A DNA stretch of 64,000 nucleotides from the NCBI GenBank assembly GCA_016938655.1, contig JAFGUG010000011.1:248001-312000 (forward strand), given 5' to 3'. This DNA comes from Thiotrichales bacterium. GTDB taxonomy: Bacteria > Pseudomonadota > Gammaproteobacteria > Thiomicrospirales > Thiomicrospiraceae. The position numbers and the translations under genes were made by a program. This document shows positions 1-9,014 of the stretch, piece by piece. Numbering within the stretch: the stretch's first letter is position 1; each line of letters begins with the position of its first letter. A model generated the notes under the pieces. The model did no database searches and had not been told where the DNA came from. It was given only the letters and a program-made list of their open reading frames with translations.

Positions 1-557
1 TGGATATCGAATTTATCAAACAGAATATTGGTGATGATCGTGACATGCTATTGCATCTTTTAACCCTGTTCTCGAACCAGCTAGAAAACGACTTTGCAGA
101 TATTCCAGAACAGATTAGAAACACCCCTGTTGAGGCACATACCGTTGTTCACTCAATTAAAGGAGTGAGTGGTAATATGGGGGCGCATCAGTTGTTTGAG
201 TTGAGTAGTGACTTAAATAAAGCTTTAAAGCAAGGTAAGGTCATCTCAGAGCAAGACCTTAACAAGTTTGAAGAGGCATTAAAGGCCTTAAAGTTAGAGT
301 TAGCTAGTCAAATTTCTTTGTTTACAGAGCAGACAACCCCTGTTAACCTGCTCAATGAGGTTGAATTTAAAGCCCTGTTAAAAAAAGTTAAAGTGGCCTT
401 AAATGAAGGGGATTTAATTGAAACAACCTCCATTCAACTTATTTTAGAGGCATTAAAACAGACGGTTGATGAATCGGCTTTAACCGAATGGAAAGAAGCG
501 ATTGATGCTTTTGAGTATGATAAGGCCAAGGAGATTATGGCTACATGGAAGATCTGA
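1..557 (+). CDS. Hybrid sensor kinase or phosphotransfer protein, C-terminal HPt part (5' end outside window)
   Basis: The reading frame is open from base 3 to the stop at 557, so the gene begins upstream of the window; the ATG at 45 is internal. The visible part contains a histidine phosphotransfer (HPt) helix with the motif HSIKG followed by a Gly-Asn-Met-Gly stretch, which in the family carries the phosphorylated His. About 80 further residues form a helical tail of the sort found at the end of hybrid kinases. The stop overlaps the start of the next gene (REC-GGDEF) by 13 bases, so the two are translationally coupled. I infer that this protein hands phosphate to that receiver. Whether the missing part holds a kinase cannot be seen. 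Confidence 0.8.
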   Translation, partial: DIEFIKQNIGDDRDMLLHLLTLFSNQLENDFADIPEQIRNTPVEAHTVVHSIKGVSGNMGAHQLFELSSDLNKALKQGKVISEQDLNKFEEALKALKLELASQISLFTEQTTPVNLLNEVEFKALLKKVKVALNEGDLIETTSIQLILEALKQTVDESALTEWKEAIDAFEYDKAKEIMATWKI

Positions 558-1453
558 CAACGAGTCTGCCAACCGTTTTAATTGTTGATGATATGGCAAC
601 CAATCTTGAGGTGTTGTCTAAACTGTTAAAAACCGATTATCATGTTAAGGTTGCTAAAAGTGGTCAAAAAGCCCTTGAAATCGCCAACTCTGATGACAAG
701 CCTGATCTGATTTTACTAGACATTGAAATGCCCGAAATCGATGGCTATGAGGTTTGCAGACAGTTAAAAAGTAATCCTTCAACCAACAGTATCCCCGTTA
801 TTTTTTTAACGGCAAGAGACAGCCAAAGTGATGAAGAATTTGGTCTTAATTTAGGGGCGGTGGATTACATCGCAAAACCCTACAATCCAACCATTGTAAA
901 AATCCGAGTACGTAACCATATGGCATTAAAGCTCAAAAGTGATTGGTTAGAAGAGCTTTCAATGATGGATGGTTTAACCAATGTTCCTAATCGTCGTTAT
1001 TTTGATAATGAATATGACAAGTACTTTAAACAAGCCATTAGAGAGTCGCAAAACCTTTTTATTGTGATGATTGATGTCGATGATTTTAAAGCCTATAACG
1101 ACCATTACGGGCATGGAAAAGGGGACGAGTGCTTGATAAAGATTGCGCACACTTTGCAAAGCAACTTAAAACGTCCTATGGATGTTTTGGCTCGCTACGG
1201 TGGCGAAGAGTTTGTTATCTTGCTCAAAGATATTGAGGATGCAGGTGCCTTACAAGTGGTGCAAGACTTAGTTGAAAGTATCGAGCAGCTTGGCATAAAG
1301 CACGCCTTCTCTTCCGCTTCTAAAAATGTGACAATCAGTGCCGGACTCTCTAAACATGCTCGTGGCCTAACCAAAGAATCACTCCTTACAAACGCCGATA
1401 ATGCCCTTTATCAAGCCAAAAAAGACCACAAAAATCGCTTTGTGTATTTGTAA
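545..1453 (+). CDS. Response regulator with REC and GGDEF domains (diguanylate cyclase)
   Basis: This 302-residue protein has a receiver domain at about residues 10-125, with acidic pocket D15/D16, phospho-acceptor D59 (LLDIEMPEIDG), T89 and K111. A GGDEF domain follows at about 138-302, with the active-site motif GGEEF at 219-223. An inhibitory I-site RPMD (210-213) lies exactly five residues before it. It is therefore probably a phosphorylation-controlled diguanylate cyclase of the PleD/WspR type with product feedback. It overlaps the HPt-containing gene upstream, its likely phosphodonor. A copy of the GCAGGCCTGC palindrome followed by a T-run lies 17 bases after the stop. Confidence 0.93.
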   Translation: MEDLTTSLPTVLIVDDMATNLEVLSKLLKTDYHVKVAKSGQKALEIANSDDKPDLILLDIEMPEIDGYEVCRQLKSNPSTNSIPVIFLTARDSQSDEEFGLNLGAVDYIAKPYNPTIVKIRVRNHMALKLKSDWLEELSMMDGLTNVPNRRYFDNEYDKYFKQAIRESQNLFIVMIDVDDFKAYNDHYGHGKGDECLIKIAHTLQSNLKRPMDVLARYGGEEFVILLKDIEDAGALQVVQDLVESIEQLGIKHAFSSASKNVTISAGLSKHARGLTKESLLTNADNALYQAKKDHKNRFVYL

Positions 1454-1470
1454 GATGCGTTCTTAAATTA

Positions 1471-1480
1471 GCAGGCCTGC
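1471..1480. repeat. GCAGGCCTGC palindrome, copy 1
   Basis: Perfect core between the convergent REC-GGDEF and DUF2062 genes. Flanks AAATTA and TGATTT pair across the dyad with one T-G wobble, and a T-run follows. With a GGCC loop this could fold as a short rho-independent terminator for the upstream gene. Confidence 0.85.
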
Positions 1481-1501
1481 TGATTTTTTAAGATTTAACG
1501 T

Positions 1502-2026
1502 TTAAGAACGATGCAGTTTATTACGCATTTTGTTGAACGCGGTAATCCAATGAAACTTCAAAATAAACACATAGGTTGCAATGCCTATCAGCACACCTAA
1601 CAAGATATTTCCAAAAAAGAACGGTTGCCAAATTAACGGAAACACTTCGCTAAACCATAGTTCTGATCCGATGGTGATGCCATTGCTTTGCGCATACAAA
1701 TCTGGCGTACCTAAAATCCAGGTGCCAAACTTATAACCACCAAACCAAATTGGCCACATGGTTAATGGGTTAGTTATCCACGCTAAAGCGGTCGCTAATG
1801 GAATGTTGGCGCGAAGGTAATAAGCCAAAACAGAACCCAGTACCATTTGAAATGGAATCGGCAGCATCATACAAAACGTGCCAATAAAACCGGCACGGGC
1901 AAACGATTGACGATCGCCCGCCCAATACACGCGGTCTTTAAATCGCGGGAAATATTTATTCAAAAAGACCGAACGTTTGGTTCTTCTGCCAATTTGATGG
2001 AGTTTTAATCTTAGGTATCGAGTCAT
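1502..2026 (-). CDS. DUF2062 membrane protein
   Basis: The protein has 174 residues. It shows the DUF2062 pattern: a charged N-terminus, then a Phe-Ala-Arg-Ala-Gly segment and hydrophobic helices including LPIPFQMVLGSVLAYYLR and the NPLTMWPIWFGGYKFG region, then a C-terminal membrane helix. I count three or four membrane segments. The molecular function of the family is unknown. The gene stands alone, convergent with the REC-GGDEF gene and about 200 bases beyond the end of the phosphofructokinase gene on the same strand. Confidence 0.8.
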   Translation of the reverse strand: MTRYLRLKLHQIGRRTKRSVFLNKYFPRFKDRVYWAGDRQSFARAGFIGTFCMMLPIPFQMVLGSVLAYYLRANIPLATALAWITNPLTMWPIWFGGYKFGTWILGTPDLYAQSNGITIGSELWFSEVFPLIWQPFFFGNILLGVLIGIATYVFILKFHWITAFNKMRNKLHRS

Positions 2027-2231
2027 TTCATTATCATATCAAAATCAGTGAGTTAAGGATCATTATTAGCATTAATATAGTGTGACTATGTGCGCTATTT
2101 TTATTTATGGCTTGAGCATCCGAAGAACACTCACCGCTTTTGAATTAGCCGAATTTCATTCTCTAAAGAGTGAGTTGAAAAGCTAACCGATTGTGTAACA
2201 AACTCTTGGCAACATAAGTGGTTTTTGATGC

Positions 2232-3545
2232 CTATTTAACCGCAATAAACTCAGTTAATTGTTTGGGCATGAGTTCAAATTTTAAGGGGTGAATATCGGG
2301 TAGACCGTTCACGTAGCGAATACTTTTTTCACCTTTTATTAAGGGCAATAAATAGTCAATTGCCGCTTGGGTAACGTCCATGCCATCTTCAGTAATAAAT
2401 TCATCGGGCACGGTCGGTTCTAAGTCGGCGACTTCCATTAAATCAACGGTTTTATAACGCCAAACCAAGGGCTCATGGGCAATCACTTCAATGACTGGCA
2501 ATACCCCGTGTTTTCCATCAAGAGCAGCTTGAACAGCGGCCTTACCTGCTCGATACGCCATTTGCCAATCGGTTTCTGACACTAAATGGCTGGCGGCACG
2601 CTGCATGTAATCGGGCACCGCACTATGGGTTTTACAGGTAAAGTGATCAGCGACCATTTTGGATAAAGTGTGTGCCACACCGCCCAATTGAACGTAATCT
2701 TTTAAGTGGGTGTGTTCAATGTTTTCAATTTTAATGTAGTTACCGTCGGCATCTTTTAGGCCTTCAGAAACGATGCAAGTGCAGTAGCCTTTAGTATCGT
2801 AAAAATGGGCGACCTTTGCTAAGAACTTGGCTTTATCAAACGGCCGTTCAGCAGTTAACACAATCAGTGGAACATCGGGGCATTGCAATTTAAGCAAGCC
2901 GCCCGCTAAGGCCAGCCAGCCGACATTTCGCCCCATTGCTTCTAAAGCAAAAAACTTGGTGGACGTATTGTGCATGGAGTACAAATCGATGGTTGATTCC
3001 AACAAGCTGGTGGCTAGATATTTAACCGCACTGCCGTAGCCCGGACTGCAATGAGAATGAGCAAGGTCATTGTCGATGGTTTTGGGAATGCCAATGCAGG
3101 TAACCGGATGCCCACGCTCAGAACAGTAGTCGGCCACTTTTTGCGCGGTGACCATGGAACCATTGCCACCATTGTAGAAGAAGTAACCAATGTCATAGGT
3201 CACAAACACATCCAATACCCGTTGATATTGGGTTGGGTTGTCTTCAACGGGGTCTAAATCAAAACGACACGCTTGAAAGGCTGCTCCAGGTTGGTCACGC
3301 AAGCAATCCATAATACACTCAGACAAGCCGGTGACATCGGTTAGGGTCTCTTCTAAGACGCCTTTAATACCATTAATGGCGGCGTAAATTTTGTCGAATT
3401 TTTCTGGATGACGTTTGGTCATCTCAATGACACCAATGGCACTGGCATTCAACACTGCTGTTGGACCACCGGCTTGTGCGTAGAGGACATTTCTGGATTG
3501 GGTTTTGACTGGGATATCATTTTGGGAAGGGGATTGCTTGTTCAT
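2232..3545 (-). CDS. pfp: 6-phosphofructokinase, probably pyrophosphate-dependent
   Basis: A PFK-A superfamily enzyme of 437 residues that phosphorylates fructose-6-phosphate (glycolysis) or works in reverse. The active-site motif PKTIDND (154-160) has Lys where ATP enzymes have Gly, which is the known mark of PPi use. The other diagnostic site reads GGNGSM (126-131), with Gly where PPi enzymes usually have Asp, so phosphodonor choice is not certain from motifs alone. In autotrophs a reversible PPi enzyme can replace fructose-bisphosphatase in the Calvin cycle; that role here is inference. It is monocistronic, and a palindrome copy lies upstream at 3618. Confidence 0.85.
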   Translation of the reverse strand: MNKQSPSQNDIPVKTQSRNVLYAQAGGPTAVLNASAIGVIEMTKRHPEKFDKIYAAINGIKGVLEETLTDVTGLSECIMDCLRDQPGAAFQACRFDLDPVEDNPTQYQRVLDVFVTYDIGYFFYNGGNGSMVTAQKVADYCSERGHPVTCIGIPKTIDNDLAHSHCSPGYGSAVKYLATSLLESTIDLYSMHNTSTKFFALEAMGRNVGWLALAGGLLKLQCPDVPLIVLTAERPFDKAKFLAKVAHFYDTKGYCTCIVSEGLKDADGNYIKIENIEHTHLKDYVQLGGVAHTLSKMVADHFTCKTHSAVPDYMQRAASHLVSETDWQMAYRAGKAAVQAALDGKHGVLPVIEVIAHEPLVWRYKTVDLMEVADLEPTVPDEFITEDGMDVTQAAIDYLLPLIKGEKSIRYVNGLPDIHPLKFELMPKQLTEFIAVK

Positions 3546-3617
3546 GAACTAGCCTACTATAAATTGAGTTTTAATCATTATAGACTAGCCCGTGTTCAGT
3601 AAAATTGCTTTTTTTAA

Positions 3618-3627
3618 GCAGGCCTGC
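3618..3627. repeat. GCAGGCCTGC palindrome, copy 2
   Basis: Perfect core (12-mer with A/T added) between the phosphofructokinase start and the 3' end of rnd, both minus-strand genes. T-runs lie on both sides on the plus strand. Confidence 0.85.
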
Positions 3628-3713
3628 TGGTTTTTAAAAAGGGTTGGGGTTTTGGCTTAAAACACCTGCTCAAACAGCATTAGATTTTTGCTTGAAACAT
3701 TTTCAAAGCGTGC

Positions 3714-4910
3714 TTAATGAGCACTTAAAACCAACTTGTTTTTCTGAATGATGACTTGGCTTTCACTCGCCAACAGAGCTTTGAGTGGTTTGCCAACCAT
3801 TAATCCGCGCCAACCTTTTAGATTGTTAGAGTCGTTTTGGCAAATTAAGTCGCTCAACTCTTGTTTGTTAATTAGGTTGTGTAAGTTAATTTTGTTCTCA
3901 AGGGCTATTTGCTGACAAATGACCATCGCAAGGTTAATTAATATCTCTTGCTGAGGCGAAGGGGGAATCTCTTTGGGAGGCAATTGCGGCCAAGATTCGG
4001 GCGGCATGGCAAACACCTTATCAATCAGTTCAATCCACTCTTGACCATGTTCACGCACCGAAGACGATTTAATTTGTGGCACTTTGTAAAGTGCTTCAAC
4101 CACTTGTGGCGGTCGTTTAACAATGCAAACCATGACTTCGTCATTCATCACCCACTTTTTAGGGCGGTTGTTGGCAATGGCATAGTTTTCTCGCCATTCC
4201 GCTAGGGCATTAATCATGGCTAACTGTTTGGGTTTAAAGTTGCGCACGCCTTTGACTTTGCCACCGGCACTGCTTGGATCGGGTTTATACAGAGTTTCAT
4301 CGAGCAGTGCATTACAGTCTTCCGTAATCGCGGTAAGCTGTTCAGCGGTTAGATTGGCTTTGAACTTTTCATAGAGCGGTGCTAAAAAGCGCACATCATC
4401 AATGGCGTACTCAATTTGCTCATCAGTCAGTGGGCGTGCGTGCCAGTTAGTGCGGGTTTGGGTTTTGGGTAGTTTAACGCCCAGTTCGGCTTCCACCACT
4501 CGGGCAAATCCGGCAATATCGCCGTGTTTAAAAAACACCGCGGCCAACTGAGTATCAAAAATACAGGCGGGCATTTTATTGGCAAGTTGATACAATACTT
4601 CGATATCTTGACGTGCCGCATGAAACACCTTAAGCAGGTGAGAATCGCTAAGAATGGTTACCAGGCCTGCTAGGTTTTTTGAAACGGCTTCGGATTCTGA
4701 GTTTTGTTGAATGGCCAGTGGGTCTATAAGTGTGACCGCGCCTAAATTATCTTGAATTTGTACAAGACTCAACTCAGCAAAATAGGTGTCGGTGCGCACA
4801 AATTCAGTATCAATGGCAATCCAATCAATGGCGGTATTCGCCAACAATTGTTCGCTAAATAGATTGAGTTCGTTGGCAGTTAGAATCGTGGTGTGGGTAT
4901 TTTTAGACAT
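3714..4910 (-). CDS. rnd: Ribonuclease D
   Basis: A 3'-5' exoribonuclease for tRNA 3' maturation, of the DEDDy group. From the start I favour (Met at 4910, MSKNTHTT), the catalytic residues are D34 and E36 (DTEF), D103 (ARQD), and Y169 with D173 (YAIDD). An HRDC-type nucleic-acid binding region follows. An upstream in-frame start at 4988 would add 26 residues with no counterpart in family members; neither start has a clear ribosome site. A one-mismatch palindrome copy (near 4663) is coded in frame as Leu-Ala-Gly-Leu. The gene is divergent from mpl. Confidence 0.88.
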   Translation of the reverse strand: MSKNTHTTILTANELNLFSEQLLANTAIDWIAIDTEFVRTDTYFAELSLVQIQDNLGAVTLIDPLAIQQNSESEAVSKNLAGLVTILSDSHLLKVFHAARQDIEVLYQLANKMPACIFDTQLAAVFFKHGDIAGFARVVEAELGVKLPKTQTRTNWHARPLTDEQIEYAIDDVRFLAPLYEKFKANLTAEQLTAITEDCNALLDETLYKPDPSSAGGKVKGVRNFKPKQLAMINALAEWRENYAIANNRPKKWVMNDEVMVCIVKRPPQVVEALYKVPQIKSSSVREHGQEWIELIDKVFAMPPESWPQLPPKEIPPSPQQEILINLAMVICQQIALENKINLHNLINKQELSDLICQNDSNNLKGWRGLMVGKPLKALLASESQVIIQKNKLVLSAH

Positions 4911-5010
4911 GCACGCAGTGTAAGTTTTAGCGGCGGTTTGGGCAAGCAGTAATTCACCCGTTCGCAACTTTATTAAGGCAATCATCAATTATAAACGTCG
5001 TGGAATCGGC

Positions 5011-6441
5011 ATGGGAAAACAGATGGCAAAAGGCGTCAATCAACAGACTGTTCACATTTTAGGCATAGCCGGCACCTTTATGGGCGGTATCGCACAGCTC
5101 GCGAAAGCAATGGGGCATGCCGTTTCAGGGTCGGATAAAGCCATTTACCCACCGATGAGCACGCAACTTGAACAGGCCGGCATTGCCGTTTCTGATGACC
5201 AAAACACCGATTTTTTGAAAGCGGAACCGGATGCCGTGGTGATTGGTAATGCGCTGAGTCGCGGCCAGACTTCGGTTGAAGCAACCTTGAATGCACAACA
5301 AGTTTACACCTCAGGCCCGCAATGGTTGGCGGACCATATTTTAAAAGACCGCTGGGTTGTCGCCGTAGCAGGAACCCATGGTAAAACGTCTACCGCCTCA
5401 ATGGTCGCGTGGATTTTAGAGTACGCTAAGCTCAATCCCGGCTTTTTAATTGGTGGTGTGCCTGAAAACTTTGGCGTGTCTGCGCGCTTAGGGGATTCGC
5501 CATTTTTTGTAGTCGAAGCTGATGAATATGACACGGCCTTTTTTGATAAACGCTCCAAGTTTGTGCACTACCATCCGCGCACCTGTGTGTTAAATAATCT
5601 AGAGTTTGACCACGCCGATATTTTTGATTCGGTCGCCGATATTCAAAAACAGTTTCACCACTTGGTGAGAACCGTACCGGGCAATGGCTTAATTGTGATG
5701 CCGAACGATGAACCTAACTTAAATGAAGTCATTGAAAAGGGCTGCTGGACACCGACAGAAAAACAGGGTTCTGCTGCAGATTGGAGTTATAAGCTTTATG
5801 AAAAAGACGGCTCACAATTTGAGGTCCTGTACCAAGGCAATAGTATAGGCCGAGTAAATTGGGAAATGACCGGTTTGCACAATGTGCGCAACGCCTTGAG
5901 TGCAATTGCAGCAACGGTGCATTGCGGTGTAATGGCCAGAATTGCAGTAGAAGGACTTTGTGAATTTAAAGGCATTCTCCGCCGCATGACCTTGGTGGGC
6001 GAAGTACAAAGTGGTGACAAGCAGGGCATTAAAATCTACGACGATTTTGCGCATCATCCAACGGCGATTCATACCACGTTACAAGGTGCTAAAAACCAAA
6101 TGGTAAACCAGAATTCAAAACTCAGCAGGCCTGCTGAGTTTGGACGACTCATTGCAGTTTTTGAACCACGCTCTAACACCATGCGCATGGGCATTCACAA
6201 AGCAAGCTTACCGCAAGCGTTTGAGCAAGCCGATGAAGTGTATGCGTTTATTGATGATGCGTGGAACTGGCAGTTACCCACCGAAGCCTTTAGCCAAACC
6301 CTGCATGTGCAAAATAGCTATGACAAACTGTTAGAGCAGTTAAAGAACGAACTGCAAGCGGGCGACACGGTGGTCATGATGAGTAACGGCAGTTTTGGTG
6401 GGCTTCACCAAAAATTGTATACAGTGTTGCAAGAAAACTAA
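5011..6441 (+). CDS. mpl: UDP-N-acetylmuramate:L-Ala-γ-D-Glu-meso-Dap ligase
   Basis: A Mur-ligase family enzyme (476 residues) that recycles the murein tripeptide by joining it to UDP-MurNAc in the cytoplasm. The N-terminal Rossmann-like part begins HILGIAGTFMGG. The ATP loop is GTHGKTS at 121-127, followed by the central domain (ADEYDTAFFDKR) and the C-terminal DDFAHHPTA and FEPRSNTM motifs. Between these last two lies an extra stretch containing SRPAEF (372-377), encoded by a perfect 24-bp palindrome of the genome-wide repeat family. It looks like a surface-loop insertion. The Met at residue 5 is an alternative start. Confidence 0.93.
   Translation: MGKQMAKGVNQQTVHILGIAGTFMGGIAQLAKAMGHAVSGSDKAIYPPMSTQLEQAGIAVSDDQNTDFLKAEPDAVVIGNALSRGQTSVEATLNAQQVYTSGPQWLADHILKDRWVVAVAGTHGKTSTASMVAWILEYAKLNPGFLIGGVPENFGVSARLGDSPFFVVEADEYDTAFFDKRSKFVHYHPRTCVLNNLEFDHADIFDSVADIQKQFHHLVRTVPGNGLIVMPNDEPNLNEVIEKGCWTPTEKQGSAADWSYKLYEKDGSQFEVLYQGNSIGRVNWEMTGLHNVRNALSAIAATVHCGVMARIAVEGLCEFKGILRRMTLVGEVQSGDKQGIKIYDDFAHHPTAIHTTLQGAKNQMVNQNSKLSRPAEFGRLIAVFEPRSNTMRMGIHKASLPQAFEQADEVYAFIDDAWNWQLPTEAFSQTLHVQNSYDKLLEQLKNELQAGDTVVMMSNGSFGGLHQKLYTVLQEN
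6118..6141. repeat. 24-bp perfect palindrome inside mpl (core 6125-6134)
   Basis: The core GCAGGCCTGC is extended by perfectly complementary arms AAACTCA and TGAGTTT. It is translated in frame as KLSRPAEF. The same 21-base string TCAGCAGG...GAGTTTG recurs between genes at 53342. Confidence 0.93.
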
Positions 6442-6514
6442 GAAGTTTGTTAGAAAGTTAAAGGCATCCTTCTTTTTTGACTGATTCAAATTACATTCGG
6501 ATGATTTGCTTCGG

Positions 6515-6543
6515 TTCAAACTGCATCGTATTACTTTTATAAT
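6515..6543 (+). promoter_or_regulatory. Candidate sigma-70 promoter for the PAS-GGDEF-EAL gene
   Basis: TTCAAA (6515-6520), a 17-base spacer and TATAAT (6538-6543), ending about 62 bases before the ATG at 6606. The -10 is a consensus match and the -35 a partial one. Confidence 0.55.
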
Positions 6544-6605
6544 GAACAAATATAAACTATTTGCTTAACCCTATAAAACCTCTATAACTCTTTTGGAATG
6601 AGTCC

Positions 6606-8657
6606 ATGGCAGAATCCACCAGTCTTGATAAAAACGACCTTATTTTTGACGGGTTACTCAAAACGATGCCAGTTATCGTGTTTGTATTGGATCAATCAGG
6701 CACGTTTCTTTTTTCAAAGGGAGCCGGCCTAAAACCTTTAGGTCTAAAAGACGATCAGGTGGTTGGGTTACATTACTTAGATATTTATGCAGAACACCCT
6801 GAAATTATTAAGCAAATTAAAACCGCACTGGCAGAGGGTTTTCTAAATGCCGAAACCGAATTGAATGGATTACATTACCGTCTTTTTTATCGTCCTTTAA
6901 GGGATGGCCAAGTGGTCGGGATTGCACTGGATCAAACAGAGTTTGAGAACCTTAAGAAACAATCTGATTATTTTATCACTGAATTATTAACTGCGTATGA
7001 AGTTTCCAATGAGGGGATGTGGTCATTGCACCTGAAACAAGGAATCGTTGAACACAATCGCCGATGGAGAGAAATTTTTGGCTATTCAGAGGACGAGCCT
7101 TCTAACCTGATGGAGCATTTTGCCAATAGAGTTCATCCGGATGATATTCAAAGAGTGTTAAGTAAGGTCGAAAGTGCCATGGAGTCAGGCGAAACTTTTA
7201 ACCATGAATACCGGTTAAATACGCCTTATGGACTTAGATATGTTCAAGACCGAGGCAAAGTGGTTAGTCGCGATAAAGACGGCAATCCAGAACGTATGAC
7301 GGGCTCGTTAAGTGATATTACGCAAGACGTTCTTAATCAAAAAAAATTAGAGCAACTGGCTTTTCAGGATGAGTTAACTGGGTTACCCAATAAAGTTTCG
7401 AGTGAAAATTTTTGGAAGCAACAGCCAAAATTAGAAAACGCTTTGCCGGTTGGTTTTGCTATTTTAGATATTGATAACTTTAAACTGGTCAATGATGTGT
7501 TGGGCCATAAAGTCGGTGATGTTCTTATTCAGAATGTAGCTAATCTTATTTATAGTCAATTAACCGACAAATCGCAATTCTTCAGATTGGGTGGGGATGA
7601 ATTTTTGATTATTTCCCAAAACATTACCCAGGAAAAGTGTTTATCTAATTTAAAAGACCTATTGGCTTCGGTTAAAAAAGTCGCTTTTCATAAAGATGTG
7701 AATGTTAAAAATACCTTTTCTTGCGGCGTTGCCTTCTACCCAGATGATGGGCATCATTATGACGATTTGTTTAGACGTGCTGAGAATGCTCTGTATCAAG
7801 CTAAAAATAATGGCAAGGATCAACTTGTTAGGTTTGATATGGCGATGGAATTAGCCGTTGAGCAACGCTATAACATGTTGGTTAAGCTACAAAAAGCCTT
7901 AGTTCGTAAACAACTTTTCTTTCATTACCAACCGCAAATTAGCTTAATTGATGGTCGCTGTGTTGGTGCAGAGATATTACTTAGATGGTTAGACGATGAT
8001 GGAAAATTAATACCGCCAAATGTGTTTATTCCTATTGCAGAGCAATCGCAGCAGATTATCCCTATGACCTATTGGATTATAGAAGAGGCTTTTTTAATAA
8101 AGCAAAAGTGGCATAATCAAGGGCACTTTAATATTGAATTGGCAATCAATTTACCTGCTCAATTTTTATCAGAGCCGAATTTGGTGAGTTATTTGGAGCA
8201 GAAGGCGCAAAAATTTAATTTAGAAAATAGTGAAATCACTTTAGAGATTACCGAATCCCAATTGATGCAAAATCATACAGTAGACCATTTTGGTGTTTTA
8301 AGAGAATTAAGGTTGAAAGGATTTGGTTTAGCGGTGGACGATTTTGGAACTGGCTATTCAAACTTAGCAAATTTGGCAAACTGTTCATTTTCAAAACTCA
8401 AAATTGATAAAAAGTTTATTGATGGCCTGTCTGCACCTTTTCATAATTCATTGCAAGTTGTTGAAGGTAGCGCCATAGTAAAAGCGATGTTAGGAATGGC
8501 TAAATCTTTAAATTTGGAAGTCATTGCCGAGGGCGTTGAAACACAAGAACAGGCAGAATGGTTAAAGCACAATGGGTGTGGCCAAATTCAGGGGTATTAT
8601 TTTTCAAAACCTTTGCCGGAAGAGGATTTCTTAAGTTTTCTGGCGTTGCATGGTTAA
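6606..8657 (+). CDS. PAS-PAS-GGDEF-EAL cyclic-di-GMP protein
   Basis: A cytoplasmic protein of 683 residues with no membrane segments. Two PAS-type sensor domains (about 15-120 and 125-245) precede a GGDEF domain with an intact GGDEF motif at 329-333 but no RxxD inhibitory site at the usual distance. An EAL domain follows, with the signature as EILLRW (Glu kept), ITES, DDFGTGYS, KIDKKFID, EGVET and QGYYFSKP, so the phosphodiesterase residues are present. The protein may be bifunctional, or the GGDEF may only bind GTP. The PAS ligands are unknown. It has its own promoter, 164 bases after mpl. Confidence 0.92.
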   Translation: MAESTSLDKNDLIFDGLLKTMPVIVFVLDQSGTFLFSKGAGLKPLGLKDDQVVGLHYLDIYAEHPEIIKQIKTALAEGFLNAETELNGLHYRLFYRPLRDGQVVGIALDQTEFENLKKQSDYFITELLTAYEVSNEGMWSLHLKQGIVEHNRRWREIFGYSEDEPSNLMEHFANRVHPDDIQRVLSKVESAMESGETFNHEYRLNTPYGLRYVQDRGKVVSRDKDGNPERMTGSLSDITQDVLNQKKLEQLAFQDELTGLPNKVSSENFWKQQPKLENALPVGFAILDIDNFKLVNDVLGHKVGDVLIQNVANLIYSQLTDKSQFFRLGGDEFLIISQNITQEKCLSNLKDLLASVKKVAFHKDVNVKNTFSCGVAFYPDDGHHYDDLFRRAENALYQAKNNGKDQLVRFDMAMELAVEQRYNMLVKLQKALVRKQLFFHYQPQISLIDGRCVGAEILLRWLDDDGKLIPPNVFIPIAEQSQQIIPMTYWIIEEAFLIKQKWHNQGHFNIELAINLPAQFLSEPNLVSYLEQKAQKFNLENSEITLEITESQLMQNHTVDHFGVLRELRLKGFGLAVDDFGTGYSNLANLANCSFSKLKIDKKFIDGLSAPFHNSLQVVEGSAIVKAMLGMAKSLNLEVIAEGVETQEQAEWLKHNGCGQIQGYYFSKPLPEEDFLSFLALHG

Positions 8658-8887
8658 GATTTAAAACAACGTTTAGCTGTGTATTAAGTATATTTTTTAA
8701 GGTTATTACAATAACTTTTAAATTCAATGTCTTAATGTAGGCTTTATGGCGTTTTAATTAAGTTCTTCTTAAAAAAATCTTATCTGTTTTAACGGCTACC
8801 AAATTAATAACCCTTCATACTTATCAAAACGAGTCGGTTTTAAGGCTAACCAAAGAATTAAAAGGGCAGAAGGAGAAGGTCGTTAAG

Positions 8888-8971
8888 ATGATGTGGGCAC
8901 TGCTTGAAATCGCTATCTTATTGTTCATCGTAATGGGTATTTTATGGTTTATAAAAAAACCACTCAAGTAA
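8888..8971 (+). CDS. Predicted 27-residue single-pass membrane peptide
   Basis: ATG at 8888 (or 8891) to TAA at 8969 encodes MMWALLEIAILLFIVMGI followed by LWFIKKPLK. The pattern is an N-terminal hydrophobic helix with one Glu and a basic C-terminus, as in known small bacterial membrane proteins. A purine-rich GGAGAAGG ribosome site lies 8-15 bases upstream. It sits in an otherwise empty 480-base gap and is followed by a short CCCC/GGGG hairpin and a run of eight T. No family recognised. The antisense frame here shows nothing gene-like. Confidence 0.5.
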   Translation: MMWALLEIAILLFIVMGILWFIKKPLK

Positions 8972-8977
8972 ACCATA

Positions 8978-9014
8978 CCCCTTTTAATATAGGGGTTAAT
9001 CGTTTTTTTTGGTT
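8978..9014 (+). terminator. Weak hairpin plus T-run after the small membrane ORF
   Basis: A five-base-pair stem (ACCCC/GGGGT) with an AT-rich loop, followed after a few bases by eight T. It is a plausible but weak intrinsic terminator that would end a transcript covering the 27-residue ORF. Confidence 0.4.
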
